Assembly: GCA_964511945.1 (NCBI GenBank)
Contig: CAZEHO010000008.1
Location: 1-64,000, forward strand
Direction: 5' to 3'
DNA: 64,000 bases
Origin: CAZEHO01 sp964511945
GTDB lineage: Bacteria > Actinomycetota > Acidimicrobiia > Spongiisociales > UBA11373
Made by a program: the position numbers and the translations under genes
Notes under the pieces: model-generated
What the model was told of the DNA's origin: nothing
Database searches by the model: none
The model's input: the letters and a program-made list of their open reading frames with translations, nothing else
Shown here: positions 9,132-16,505 of the stretch, piece after piece
How positions within the stretch are numbered: position 1 is the stretch's first letter
How the letters are laid out: every line of letters starts with the position of its first letter

Positions 9132-9787
9132 CGTTCCACCAGCCACCAGCCGGTCACCATCCACACGAGCAGCGCCAGCGACTGCCCGGCGTGTCCGGTG
9201 ATGTAGGTGTTGAACAGGGTGCTCAACGTTGGGTGATCGTAGGACGCCGTCAGCCGGTCCGGCTGGAGGACGAAATTGACCAATTCGAACACCGCGATCA
9301 CGACGAACAGCACGATCCAGAGCGCGGCTCCGGTGCCGTCGACATCGGGTTCGGGTCCAGTGCCATGCGGAGTGCTTCCGGCGATCAGCAGGGCAATCGT
9401 CCCGGGAATGATGACGGCGATTGTGACCGGCCAGGTGTAGCGCTCGAGTCCCCCGACGACCGTGGCGTATGCGGCGGTGGTCAGAATCGCGACCGGCAGC
9501 CAGCGGGGCCGGATGCCGGTAGCCTGCAGCTCCCATAGTGGCCGGCCGTCCGGTTCGGAATTGCGTTCGGATTCGGTCACCGGACGCCACAGGATGACTG
9601 CCACGGCACCCCACAGCACGAGGCCGTGGATGGGATTGCCGGCGAGGCCGTCGAAGAATCCAGCCAGGAACAGGATCACGACGACGGGATCTGCCAGACG
9701 TCGCCTCAGCGACGGCCGGTCGTCAACATCGGATCGGCGCTGCGGGACCCGACGAACGGTGCGCTCGGGGACAACCGGATCAGTCAT
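9128..9787 (-). CDS. Hypothetical multi-pass membrane protein
   Basis: 219 residues with an Arg-rich cytoplasmic N-terminus (about 1-32) and about five hydrophobic segments. I do not recognise the family. It is translationally coupled to the following 67-residue membrane protein, and the two may form a complex. Upstream, GACAAT followed by 7 nt before the ATG resembles a weak leaderless promoter. No catalytic motif is visible. Confidence 0.65.
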   Translation of the reverse strand: MTDPVVPERTVRRVPQRRSDVDDRPSLRRRLADPVVVILFLAGFFDGLAGNPIHGLVLWGAVAVILWRPVTESERNSEPDGRPLWELQATGIRPRWLPVAILTTAAYATVVGGLERYTWPVTIAVIIPGTIALLIAGSTPHGTGPEPDVDGTGAALWIVLFVVIAVFELVNFVLQPDRLTASYDHPTLSTLFNTYITGHAGQSLALLVWMVTGWWLVER

Positions 9788-9823
9788 CCATCGAATTGTC
9801 GCACGACCGCCGGCCGGGTTCGC

Positions 9824-10447
9824 TCAGGAATCCAGTGAGGCCGGCGGGGTGTACCACTCGGGACGCTTCCCCCGCATCGGGGCGAAGTACTCACCGATCC
9901 GGGCGAGGTCGGACTCCAGATCACCGGTAGGCACGAACGTGAGATCTGCCCTGACGGTCTTCGTTTCGTAGTCGATCCCGACGAGGAACAGCGGCACCCC
10001 GGCACCCATTGCGATCCGATAGAACCCGGTCTTCCATTCCTCACGCCGGTAGCGGGAGCCCTCCGGTGCCAGGGCCAGGATGACGTGCTGATCCGCGTGG
10101 ATCGCCTCGATGACCGATGCAACGAGACCGTTCCTCCGGCTCCGGTCGACCGGGATCCCGCCGAGCCAGCGAAAGAACGGCCACCCGGGCCCCCGGAAGA
10201 GACGGTGGGTGCCGATCCAATGCGCATCGACACCGTGCTTCAGGGCGGCGGCGATCAAGATGGGAAAGTCCCAATAGGACGAATGCGGGGCCACGACCGC
10301 CACCACCCTGGGCGCCTCGGGAAGAGTCAGTCTGGTCTTCCAGCGGAACACCCAGAGCACCGCGCCGGAGATCCACTTGAGGATGGTGCGGACCACCGGG
10401 GTCCGGAAGACGGTGATCCGTGCTGGTCGGTACGGGCGAGGAGACAT
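9824..10447 (-). CDS. 1-acylglycerol-3-phosphate acyltransferase-like (PlsC family)
   Basis: 207 residues. It has the PlsC signature HSSYWD (H-x4-D) and the second block APEGSR (the EGTR-like box), with a hydrophobic N-terminal segment. The family transfers acyl chains to lysophosphatidic acid or related acceptors at the membrane in phospholipid synthesis. The loose match to EGTR and the small size mean the acceptor could be another lysolipid. It lies next to lgt but is not clearly in one operon with it. Confidence 0.82.
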   Translation of the reverse strand: MSPRPYRPARITVFRTPVVRTILKWISGAVLWVFRWKTRLTLPEAPRVVAVVAPHSSYWDFPILIAAALKHGVDAHWIGTHRLFRGPGWPFFRWLGGIPVDRSRRNGLVASVIEAIHADQHVILALAPEGSRYRREEWKTGFYRIAMGAGVPLFLVGIDYETKTVRADLTFVPTGDLESDLARIGEYFAPMRGKRPEWYTPPASLDS

Positions 10448-10536
10448 TCTTGGAGCCGGGACAGCGGTCAGCGGTCCGGGCCCGGAGTCCCGGGGTCGTC
10501 TGCCTCGTCGGCCACAGCCATGTCGGCAGACTCAGG

Positions 10537-11373
10537 TTAATCGCCCGCCCCGTCCAAGCCGGAGGAACCGCCGGCCTCCTCCTCGAGTCGCCACCCGCGG
10601 ACGTACAGGAAGATCGACGCGGTGATGAACACGGCGATGGACACCCAGGCGTTGCGGCTCAGTCCGAGGACCCGGAAGGTGGTGTCGGTTCGCAGCAACT
10701 CGGTGAGGAACCGGATGACGCTGTAGAGCATCCCGTAGAGGAAGAACAGTGTGCCGCGGCGTAGCTTCACCCGCCGCTCCAGCACGAGCAGGAACACGAT
10801 GATGCCGACGTTCCAGATCATCTCGTAGAGGAAAGTGGGATGGAACGTCTCCGCATCCGGGTAGGCCGCCGGCCGCCGCGACGGCTCGATCTCAAGGCCC
10901 CAGGGCAGATCGGTCGGGGTACCGAACAACTCCTGGTTGAAATAGTTGCCCCAGCGGCCGATGGCCTGAGCCGCCGGCAGGGCGACGGCGATCGAATCGG
11001 TGAACAGCCAGAAGTCACCGCGGCCCCTGCGCAACACGTACAACACCGCAGCCATTCCAAAGGTGAGGCCGCCGAACAGCGCGATCCCACCCTCCCACAG
11101 CCGGAAGATCCCGAGCAGGTCGTCGGAGTACCGGTCGAAGTGGGTGGAAACGTACGCCAGCCGTGCCCCGGTGAAGCCGATGATGACTGCCCAGATCGCG
11201 GCCCGTTCGGCGATCTCGCGCTCACCGCCGAACCGGTCGTACCTGGTCACCGTCACCAAGTAGGCGGTGGCCACCGCGAGGCCCATCGTGATCCCGTACA
11301 CGTGGATGTCGAGCGGCCCGATCTCGAACACGTTGAAGGAGGGCGACGGAATCGATGCGAGAAACTGGGGCAC
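10537..11373 (-). CDS. lgt: Prolipoprotein diacylglyceryl transferase
   Basis: 278 residues, an integral membrane enzyme with about seven transmembrane helices. It transfers diacylglycerol to the lipobox cysteine of prolipoproteins, the first step of lipoprotein maturation. The signature GRWGNYFNQELFG starts at Gly139 with the essential Arg140, and the conserved HVYG motif begins at His24. GTG start; AGGAG lies about 13 nt upstream. It follows the AhpD-like gene by 21 bp on the same strand. The final enzyme of the pathway (Lnt) is encoded at 38.8-40.3 kb, and many lipoprotein substrates are in this window. Confidence 0.95.
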   Translation of the reverse strand: MPQFLASIPSPSFNVFEIGPLDIHVYGITMGLAVATAYLVTVTRYDRFGGEREIAERAAIWAVIIGFTGARLAYVSTHFDRYSDDLLGIFRLWEGGIALFGGLTFGMAAVLYVLRRGRGDFWLFTDSIAVALPAAQAIGRWGNYFNQELFGTPTDLPWGLEIEPSRRPAAYPDAETFHPTFLYEMIWNVGIIVFLLVLERRVKLRRGTLFFLYGMLYSVIRFLTELLRTDTTFRVLGLSRNAWVSIAVFITASIFLYVRGWRLEEEAGGSSGLDGAGD

Positions 11374-11394
11374 GGGGAAGGGCTCTCCTGTGGG

Positions 11395-11742
11395 CTAGGC
11401 CTGATCAGCCTTGAACTCGTTGTAGGCCTGCCAGGCCCTGGGGCCGTACACCGTACCTGACCCGCCGTTCATCAGCAGGGTCACCCCGAGCATCTCGGCA
11501 ACCTCTTCGGGTGTCGCTCCCTTGCGGGCTGCGGCCTTGGCGTGATACGCAATGCAGCCGTCACACTCGTCCGATACCGAGATGGCCAAAGCGATGAGTT
11601 CCTTGGTGTGGGCCGGCAGAGCGCCCGGGGCCATCGCGTTGCGATGCAATTCGGCGAAACCTTTCCAGGTGCCAGGGATTGCGGAGCGCAGCGACTTGGT
11701 GGGCTCTGCGAGGGTCGAGATCAGGTCGTGCCAGTGAGTCAT
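11395..11742 (-). CDS. AhpD/carboxymuconolactone decarboxylase-family protein
   Basis: 115 residues. It has the AhpD-type redox motif Cys60-Asp-Gly-Cys63 followed by His67, with the preceding Lys47-Glu48 pair, as in alkylhydroperoxidase AhpD-like proteins. These reduce peroxides or act as thiol-dependent redox partners; the small single-domain form is less well defined. AGGAGG lies just before the ATG, and TACCAT near 11760 is a probable -10. It is followed by lgt after 21 bp, likely in one transcript. Confidence 0.85.
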   Translation of the reverse strand: MTHWHDLISTLAEPTKSLRSAIPGTWKGFAELHRNAMAPGALPAHTKELIALAISVSDECDGCIAYHAKAAARKGATPEEVAEMLGVTLLMNGGSGTVYGPRAWQAYNEFKADQA

Positions 11743-11856
11743 CAGTACCTCCTGGCGCCAATGGTACGGTCGATAGTGCCCTGGCCAGAGAGGTTGGCGA
11801 TGTTCAGGGCGAGCTCAGGGCGTCGCCCGGCAAGGACGCAGCCCGCAGGCGCACTC

Positions 11857-11918
11857 GGATGCGTGCGTCAAGGGCTGAGGACGCATCCTGACCGACGATG
11901 CCGGAGGCGTCCTGAGCC
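11857..11918 (+). ncRNA. Candidate structured leader with two exclusive stems
   Basis: Between the divergent AhpD gene and the M20 gene are two mutually exclusive helices. Stem A pairs 11857-11864 (GGATGCGT) with 11881-11888 (ACGCATCC). Stem B pairs 11873-11884 (GGCTGAGGACGC) with 11907-11918 (GCGTCCTGAGCC), 11 of 12 positions. Both need the bases at 11881-11884. This switch-like layout suggests an attenuator or riboswitch controlling the M20 amidohydrolase gene 70 nt downstream. No known riboswitch class is recognised. Confidence 0.35.
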
Positions 11919-11988
11919 GCATCTGAACGCGGCAAACATTCCTGGTCGGGGCACTCAGGAAACCCGAATTCGAAGGAGAAGATTCCCG

Positions 11989-13143
11989 GTGGACGCCAAG
12001 GCGCAGGCAGAACGGCGGTTTCTCGCGGTGGAACCGCAGCTGCAGGAACTGAGTCGCTGGATGTACGAGAACCCTGAGATCGCCTACGAGGAGTACGAGA
12101 CCTCGGCCCGGCTCGCCGCCTTCCTCGAGGATCACGGATTCGAGGTCGAGTACCCGGCATACGGCCTCGAAACGGCGTTTGCGGGGCGCCTCGGGAGCAG
12201 CGGCCCCGAGGTCGTCATCTGTGCCGAACTCGATGCCCTCCCCGGGGTCGGCCACGCCTGCGGCCACAACATCATCGCGGCCGCGGCAGTCGGCGCCGGC
12301 ATCGCGGTCGGTGAACTCGCAAAGCCGATGGGCTTCCGGTTAACGATTCTTGGGACCCCGGCGGAAGAAAAGATCGGGGGCAAGGTCGATCTGATGAAGG
12401 CCGGCGCCTTCGCCGATGCGGCCGCAGCCATGATGATCCACCCCTCCCCGGAGAACACTGTCGACCCCGAGGTGCTGGCGGTTCTCCACCTCGAAGTGAA
12501 GTTCCACGGCAAAGACGCTCACGCCGCGGCAGCACCCTGGGAGGGGCAGAACGCGCTCGACGCGTTCATCTCGGCATACACCAACGTCTCGATGCTGCGA
12601 CAGCACATCCTGCCGACCGACAAGATCCACGCCATCATCACGCACGGAGGCGACGCCCCGAACATCATTCCGAGCCATACGAAGTCGGAGTGGTATGTGC
12701 GGTCTACGACCAAGGAGCGGCTTGAGGAGCTAATGGCTCGTGTCGACGATTGTTTCGCAGCCGGGGCTCGTTCCACAGGCTGCACCTACACCGTCGCCGA
12801 TCAGGGCTATGCCTACGACGACATGGTCAGCGATCCAGTGATGGTCGAACTGTTCCTGGCCAACGCAGCACAGCTCGGACGAACGATGCAGCGGGGCTCG
12901 GATCAAGGCGCCACCGGGGCCGGATCGACCGACATGGGCAACGTCAGTCATGTCGTGCCGACGATCCATCCGATGATCGGGATGGACACCCAGGGAGCCG
13001 TCAATCATCAGCCCGAGTTCGCCGCCCACACGATCACACCCGACGGCGAAAAGGCCCTCCGCGACGGAGCCCTCGGGATGGCGTGGACGATTATCGACCT
13101 CGCGGAGAAGGGATTGTGGGAGGAATTGGGGCAGGAGGCTTAG
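11989..13143 (+). CDS. M20-family amidohydrolase (AbgB/HmrA-like)
   Basis: 384 residues, a dinuclear-metal aminoacylase/peptidase of the M20D type. The metal-binding block reads GVGHACGHN (Cys91, His93), followed by PAEEKIGGK with the catalytic and bridging Glu pair, and a dimerisation domain in the middle (about 190-300). Family members split N-acyl or p-aminobenzoyl amino acids; the substrate is not evident. The GTG at 11989 is chosen because GAAGGAG lies about 10 nt upstream; the open frame extends further without a ribosome site. A possible regulatory RNA precedes it. Its stop codon TAG is the first element of a heptamer tandem array. Confidence 0.88.
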   Translation: MDAKAQAERRFLAVEPQLQELSRWMYENPEIAYEEYETSARLAAFLEDHGFEVEYPAYGLETAFAGRLGSSGPEVVICAELDALPGVGHACGHNIIAAAAVGAGIAVGELAKPMGFRLTILGTPAEEKIGGKVDLMKAGAFADAAAAMMIHPSPENTVDPEVLAVLHLEVKFHGKDAHAAAAPWEGQNALDAFISAYTNVSMLRQHILPTDKIHAIITHGGDAPNIIPSHTKSEWYVRSTTKERLEELMARVDDCFAAGARSTGCTYTVADQGYAYDDMVSDPVMVELFLANAAQLGRTMQRGSDQGATGAGSTDMGNVSHVVPTIHPMIGMDTQGAVNHQPEFAAHTITPDGEKALRDGALGMAWTIIDLAEKGLWEELGQEA

Positions 13144-13204
13144 GGCTACGGGCTACGGGCTACGGGCTACGGGCTACGGGCTACGGGCTACGGGCTACGG
13201 GCTA
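13143..13204. repeat. Heptamer tandem array (GGGCTAC), about 8.9 copies, open into gap
   Basis: Perfect 7-bp repeats starting on the last base of the M20 stop codon and running into the 100-N gap, so the true length is unknown. It forms the left flank of the four-helix-bundle gene. Confidence 0.95.
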
Positions 13205-13304
13205 NNNNNNNNNNNNNNNNNNNNNNNNNNNNNNNNNNNNNNNNNNNNNNNNNNNNNNNNNNNNNNNNNNNNNNNNNNNNNNNNNNNNNNNNNNNNNNNN
13301 NNNN
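13205..13304. other. Assembly gap of exactly 100 N
   Basis: A scaffolding gap of arbitrary length. It interrupts the heptamer array, so the repeat probably caused the assembly break. Confidence 0.99.
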
Positions 13305-13360
13305 CGGCATTGTGAACCATGGGGGTAGACCCGTCGCCCTACGGCTTGTATCCGGGTGTT

Positions 13361-13741
13361 GTGAGGAACCCCAAGAAGCTCCGGGTCTGGCACAGCGCAC
13401 GTTCGCTCGCCGTGGTCGTCTTTGACGCAACAGCCAGCTTCCCCGCGGACGAGCTCTGCGGGTTGACGAGCCAGAGCCGCCGAGCTGCCACTTCCGTTGT
13501 TGCCAACATCGCCGAAGGGTGCGGACGCGGCACCCCGGGCGAGTTCGTTCGGTTCCTCCGGATCGCGGCGGGATCCGCGACGGCGCTTGGCAGCCTGCTG
13601 CTCCTGGCGTGCGATCTTGGGATTCTGAGCGAAGCGGATCTCGGCCGCCTCTCGAGGCAGGCAAGCCACACCCGTCGCATGCTGATCACGCTCATCAACC
13701 GGGTGGCGGCGGACTCGGCCAACAGCTCATCAGGAAGCTAG
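13361..13741 (+). CDS. Four-helix-bundle protein (S23/Avd-like family)
   Basis: About 126 residues. It has the family pattern: VWHSARSLAVVVF in helix 1, then GLTSQSRRAATSV and NIAEGCGRG, then EFVRFLRIAAGSA. The family includes proteins in 23S rRNA intervening sequences and the Avd accessory proteins of diversity-generating retroelements; most members have no known function. The GTG at 13361 is preferred because a second, truncated copy at 16.3 kb begins at the equivalent codon. The gene lies between two unrelated heptamer arrays, which suggests an element rather than a housekeeping gene. No reverse transcriptase or template repeat is nearby. Confidence 0.8.
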   Translation: MRNPKKLRVWHSARSLAVVVFDATASFPADELCGLTSQSRRAATSVVANIAEGCGRGTPGEFVRFLRIAAGSATALGSLLLLACDLGILSEADLGRLSRQASHTRRMLITLINRVAADSANSSSGS

Positions 13742-13744
13742 AGC

Positions 13745-13772
13745 GATGCTCGTTGCTCGTTGCTCGTCGCTC
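13745..13772. repeat. Heptamer tandem array (GTTGCTC-like), 4 copies
   Basis: Units GATGCTC, GTTGCTC, GTTGCTC and GTCGCTC begin 3 nt after the stop codon of the four-helix-bundle gene and end 16 nt before the stop of the convergent yjbQ-like gene. A short array of the same unit lies at 38811-38831. Confidence 0.85.
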
Positions 13773-13788
13773 GGCTTTCGGCCGTCGA

Positions 13789-14313
13789 CTACGCGCCCTG
13801 CGCGTGCAGCACCACTCGGCGCTCGCGAGCTTGGTCGAGTTCGCCGAAGAGCACCCGCTGCCAGGTACCGAGCAGCACCTCGCCCTCGACCACCGGAATC
13901 GTCACCGAACTCGTCCCGGTGATCAGCTGGCGGCAGTGGGCATGTCCGTTGAGGAACTCGTCCTCTTGGAGGTTCTCTGTGCGGATCTCGTGGTCGTCGT
14001 GCTCGTAATACGCGTCGACCGGAATGATCTGATCCATCAGCCGCCGGTAGTCATTGAGGAACCCGGTCTCGGATTCGTTGAGCACGATCGTGGTGGTGGT
14101 GTGCGGTGTGTGCACCGTTACCTGGCCGTGACGCACACCCGAGCGGACTACCACCTCGCGGACGATGTCCGTGAGGTCCCAGAACTCGGCGGTTTCGGAG
14201 GTGTGGAAGTGCAGGACCTCGGTGCGAACGCGCGGCTCGTCCGATGCCGCCAGCACGGTCAGGGAACCGTCGGGACGGCGCGTCGCACGCCTCGTGATCG
14301 CTTGATCATCCAC
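13789..14313 (-). CDS. YjbQ/UPF0047 family protein
   Basis: 174 residues. The family core is clear: TVHTPHTTTTIVLNE, a middle segment with YEHDDHEIRTEN, then NGHAHCRQLITGTS and LGTWQRVLF. The conserved His and Glu residues form the ligand pocket. YjbQ proteins show weak thiamine-phosphate synthase activity, but their main role is uncertain. The GTG at 14313 is chosen over a longer open frame; it leaves a 30-residue N-terminal extension before the family domain and has only a weak GGAG upstream. Confidence 0.85.
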   Translation of the reverse strand: MDDQAITRRATRRPDGSLTVLAASDEPRVRTEVLHFHTSETAEFWDLTDIVREVVVRSGVRHGQVTVHTPHTTTTIVLNESETGFLNDYRRLMDQIIPVDAYYEHDDHEIRTENLQEDEFLNGHAHCRQLITGTSSVTIPVVEGEVLLGTWQRVLFGELDQARERRVVLHAQGA

Positions 14314-14409
14314 GGTCGAAGAACTCCATTTGAGCAACAGCGGGCCGTACCTTACTCCCCGGTGATCGACAACCAACAGTCCTCCGCTGTGGGCACCGGT
14401 TCACCGTTC

Positions 14410-15627
14410 TCAGCCCGTCAAACCTCCTGACACCAAACGCCCTTGCTGGTATACCGCGAGGATACGATCTCCGAACCGTTCCAATCGGAATGGATCGCCA
14501 TCAACCACCACGAGATCGGCACGCTTCCCCGGCTCGATGGTCCCCGAGTCGCCTGCCACACTGCACAGTTCGGCGGCCGCTCCCGTCGTGGCGACGAGCA
14601 CATCGGATGGACTCATTCCACCCCGCTCCATCAGAGGAAGCTCCTCCAAATTGCGCCCGTGGCCGGTGACCCCACTGTCTGTGCCCATTGCGATCTTCAC
14701 CCCGGCGGCAACCGCCCGGGCGAACGAGTCGCGATGGATCTCCACCACCTCTCGTGCCTTGCGAAGCGACGCTTCGGGAATCGACGCACCGGCGTCGGCA
14801 GCCTGGAGTACGCCGAGTGGGGCAACCAGCGTCGGGACCAGGTAGGTCCCGCGCTCGAGCATTAACCCGATGGCCTCGTCGTCGAGGTAGATCCCGTGCT
14901 CGATCGATCGGATCCCGGCACGGACTGCGTTCTTGATGCCGTCGGTGCCCTGCGCGTGGGCCATCACCCAGATCCCTGCTGCGGCGGCTTCCTCCACCAG
15001 GGCTTCGAGTTCGGCCGGGGTGTAGTGGGCATGCCGCGGGTCGTCACGCGGTGACAGCACACCGCCGGACGTCGCCACCTTGATGACGTCGGCTCCGGCC
15101 CGAACCAACTCCCGCACCTTGTGCCTCACCGCGTCGACTCCGTCGGCCAGTCCGGATGGCCGGCCCGGGTGCGGCGGGATGAGATGGACCTCTTGGCCCG
15201 ACGCCATCCATCCATCACCGTGACCACCGGTCTGGCTCATCATCGAGAGCGAGATCAGCAGGCGGGGACCGGTAATGAGCCCATCCTCGAGTGCCTGCTT
15301 GGTTCCGAGATCCGCGCCCCCGCCGTCGCGCACCGTGGTGATCCCCGCAGCGAGCGTGTTTCGCAGGTTCCGAGCCGCCTCGTAGAACTGATAGGAGAAG
15401 GGCTGCTGGACCAGGCGCCACATGTTGACGTCGCTGAGCTGCACATGGACGTGGCAGTCGAACAGCCCCGGGAGGAGAGCACGCCCACCGAGGTCGATCA
15501 CCTCGTCGCCGTCGAGGCCAGATCCGACATCCGTGATCACACCATCAGTGACCAGCACATCGCCGTCTGCGATTGAGGCGCCGGTCCCATCGAAGATGCG
15601 GCCGTTGGCGAACACCTTGCGGGTCAT
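14410..15627 (-). CDS. Metal-dependent amidohydrolase (imidazolonepropionase/prolidase-like)
   Basis: 405 residues of the amidohydrolase superfamily. An N-terminal beta-sandwich is followed by the TIM barrel with the HVHV metal motif, a VIKVATSGG block whose Lys is the likely carboxylated ligand, HAQGTDGI and SIEHG, and the late GTDSG Asp. This matches the subgroup annotated as imidazolonepropionase-like or Xaa-Pro-type dipeptidases. The substrate is unknown. The start is placed at the ATG after GGAGG. The TetR-type gene lies 37 bp upstream on the same strand, so the regulator probably controls this enzyme. Confidence 0.87.
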   Translation of the reverse strand: MTRKVFANGRIFDGTGASIADGDVLVTDGVITDVGSGLDGDEVIDLGGRALLPGLFDCHVHVQLSDVNMWRLVQQPFSYQFYEAARNLRNTLAAGITTVRDGGGADLGTKQALEDGLITGPRLLISLSMMSQTGGHGDGWMASGQEVHLIPPHPGRPSGLADGVDAVRHKVRELVRAGADVIKVATSGGVLSPRDDPRHAHYTPAELEALVEEAAAAGIWVMAHAQGTDGIKNAVRAGIRSIEHGIYLDDEAIGLMLERGTYLVPTLVAPLGVLQAADAGASIPEASLRKAREVVEIHRDSFARAVAAGVKIAMGTDSGVTGHGRNLEELPLMERGGMSPSDVLVATTGAAAELCSVAGDSGTIEPGKRADLVVVDGDPFRLERFGDRILAVYQQGRLVSGGLTG

Positions 15628-15664
15628 AGGACCTCCAGAGAACAACAGGGGAGCACGAAACCGC

Positions 15665-16273
15665 TTAGGCGGAAAGCCCGTCGAAGACGAGCAGCAGCAG
15701 GGTGTCGGCGACCTCCTGGAACCGATCGATCGCATCGTGGCGCCGCATCAGCGACTGCGACGACGTCATCATCAGCGAGTAGACCAGGCGTCCGACGTCC
15801 TCGGCGTTGCACTGCCGGAACTCACCGGTTTCCACGCCGACTCCGATCAAGCGGGTGAGTTCGGTGGCCAGGCCGCCGTGAGCACGAGCGATCCGGCCCT
15901 GAGCCGACCGCGAGAGCTTGGACATCTCCCTCATCAACATCGAGCCGAGATCGATATCGGAGGAGACGTATCGCAAGCCTCTGACGAGAAGTTCGCTCAG
16001 CCGGTCGCGGACGGAATACTCCGTCGGCAGGTCGACCAGCATCGCGTCCACGACCCCCGGGATCCGATCCTCCACGATGTGGACGAGGATGTCCTCCTTG
16101 TCGGTGAAGTACTCGTACAGCGTGGTCCTTCCGATTCCGACAAAGGCGGCGACGTCGCCGAGGTTGGTGTCTGAGTATCCCTGGGAGCGGAACAGGTCGG
16201 CGCCGGCGTCGAGGATCTCCCGACGGGTCTTTTCCTTGTGTTCCGCGATGGAGTCTGCGCGGATGCGGGGCAT
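15665..16273 (-). CDS. TetR-family transcriptional regulator
   Basis: 202 residues. The N-terminal helix-turn-helix shows the TetR pattern (TNLGDVAAFVGIGRTTLYEYFTDKEDI split over about 35-60). The C-terminal ligand domain is not recognisable. The ATG at 16273 has no ribosome site but has TACCCT 6 nt upstream, so the mRNA is probably leaderless. It is transcribed towards the amidohydrolase 37 bp downstream, which is the likely target. Confidence 0.9.
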   Translation of the reverse strand: MPRIRADSIAEHKEKTRREILDAGADLFRSQGYSDTNLGDVAAFVGIGRTTLYEYFTDKEDILVHIVEDRIPGVVDAMLVDLPTEYSVRDRLSELLVRGLRYVSSDIDLGSMLMREMSKLSRSAQGRIARAHGGLATELTRLIGVGVETGEFRQCNAEDVGRLVYSLMMTSSQSLMRRHDAIDRFQEVADTLLLLVFDGLSA

Positions 16274-16279
16274 ACCGAC

Positions 16280-16285
16280 AGGGTA
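16280..16285 (-). promoter_or_regulatory. Leaderless -10 box for the TetR gene
   Basis: TACCCT on the minus strand, 6 nt before the ATG at 16273. Confidence 0.5.
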
Positions 16286-16309
16286 CCGGGTTTTCCGACA
16301 CGAGAAGTA

Positions 16310-16429
16310 ATGAGCAATGCGATCGGGCGCAGTGCCATACATGCGGATTCTCGGGGTCCCTCACTCACTCCCGCGAATCAAAGGATCAACCCCGGGTTCA
16401 ACCCCATTGGCTCCTGGCGCATTGCTCAT
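16310..16429 (-). pseudogene. Truncated four-helix-bundle copy between 12-bp inverted repeats
   Basis: Reading the minus strand from about 16363, a GTG opens about 18 codons that match the start of the four-helix-bundle gene at 13361: VRDPENPHVWHCARS here against VRNPKKLRVWHSARS there, with clear DNA similarity. The match then ends. The fragment lies between perfect 12-bp inverted repeats (ATGAGCAATGCG at 16310-16321 and CGCATTGCTCAT at 16418-16429). It looks like a deletion derivative of the same element, comparable to a MITE. It fills most of the gap between the TetR gene and purA. Confidence 0.6.
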
Positions 16430-16505
16430 GGCCTGTCGGAGTGCGGATCGGCCCGACGCGTGGGGAAGTACCATCACCATGGCAACTCAACGGGGGTCCC
16501 AACCT

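Noticed and set aside
8928..9614. Long minus-strand frame of 228 codons over the small membrane-protein gene
   Set aside because: Its first part is an out-of-frame shadow of the coupled upstream gene; only the last 67 codons are real.
13143..13772. Diversity-generating retroelement
   Set aside because: The four-helix protein resembles Avd, but there is no reverse transcriptase or template/variable repeat pair.
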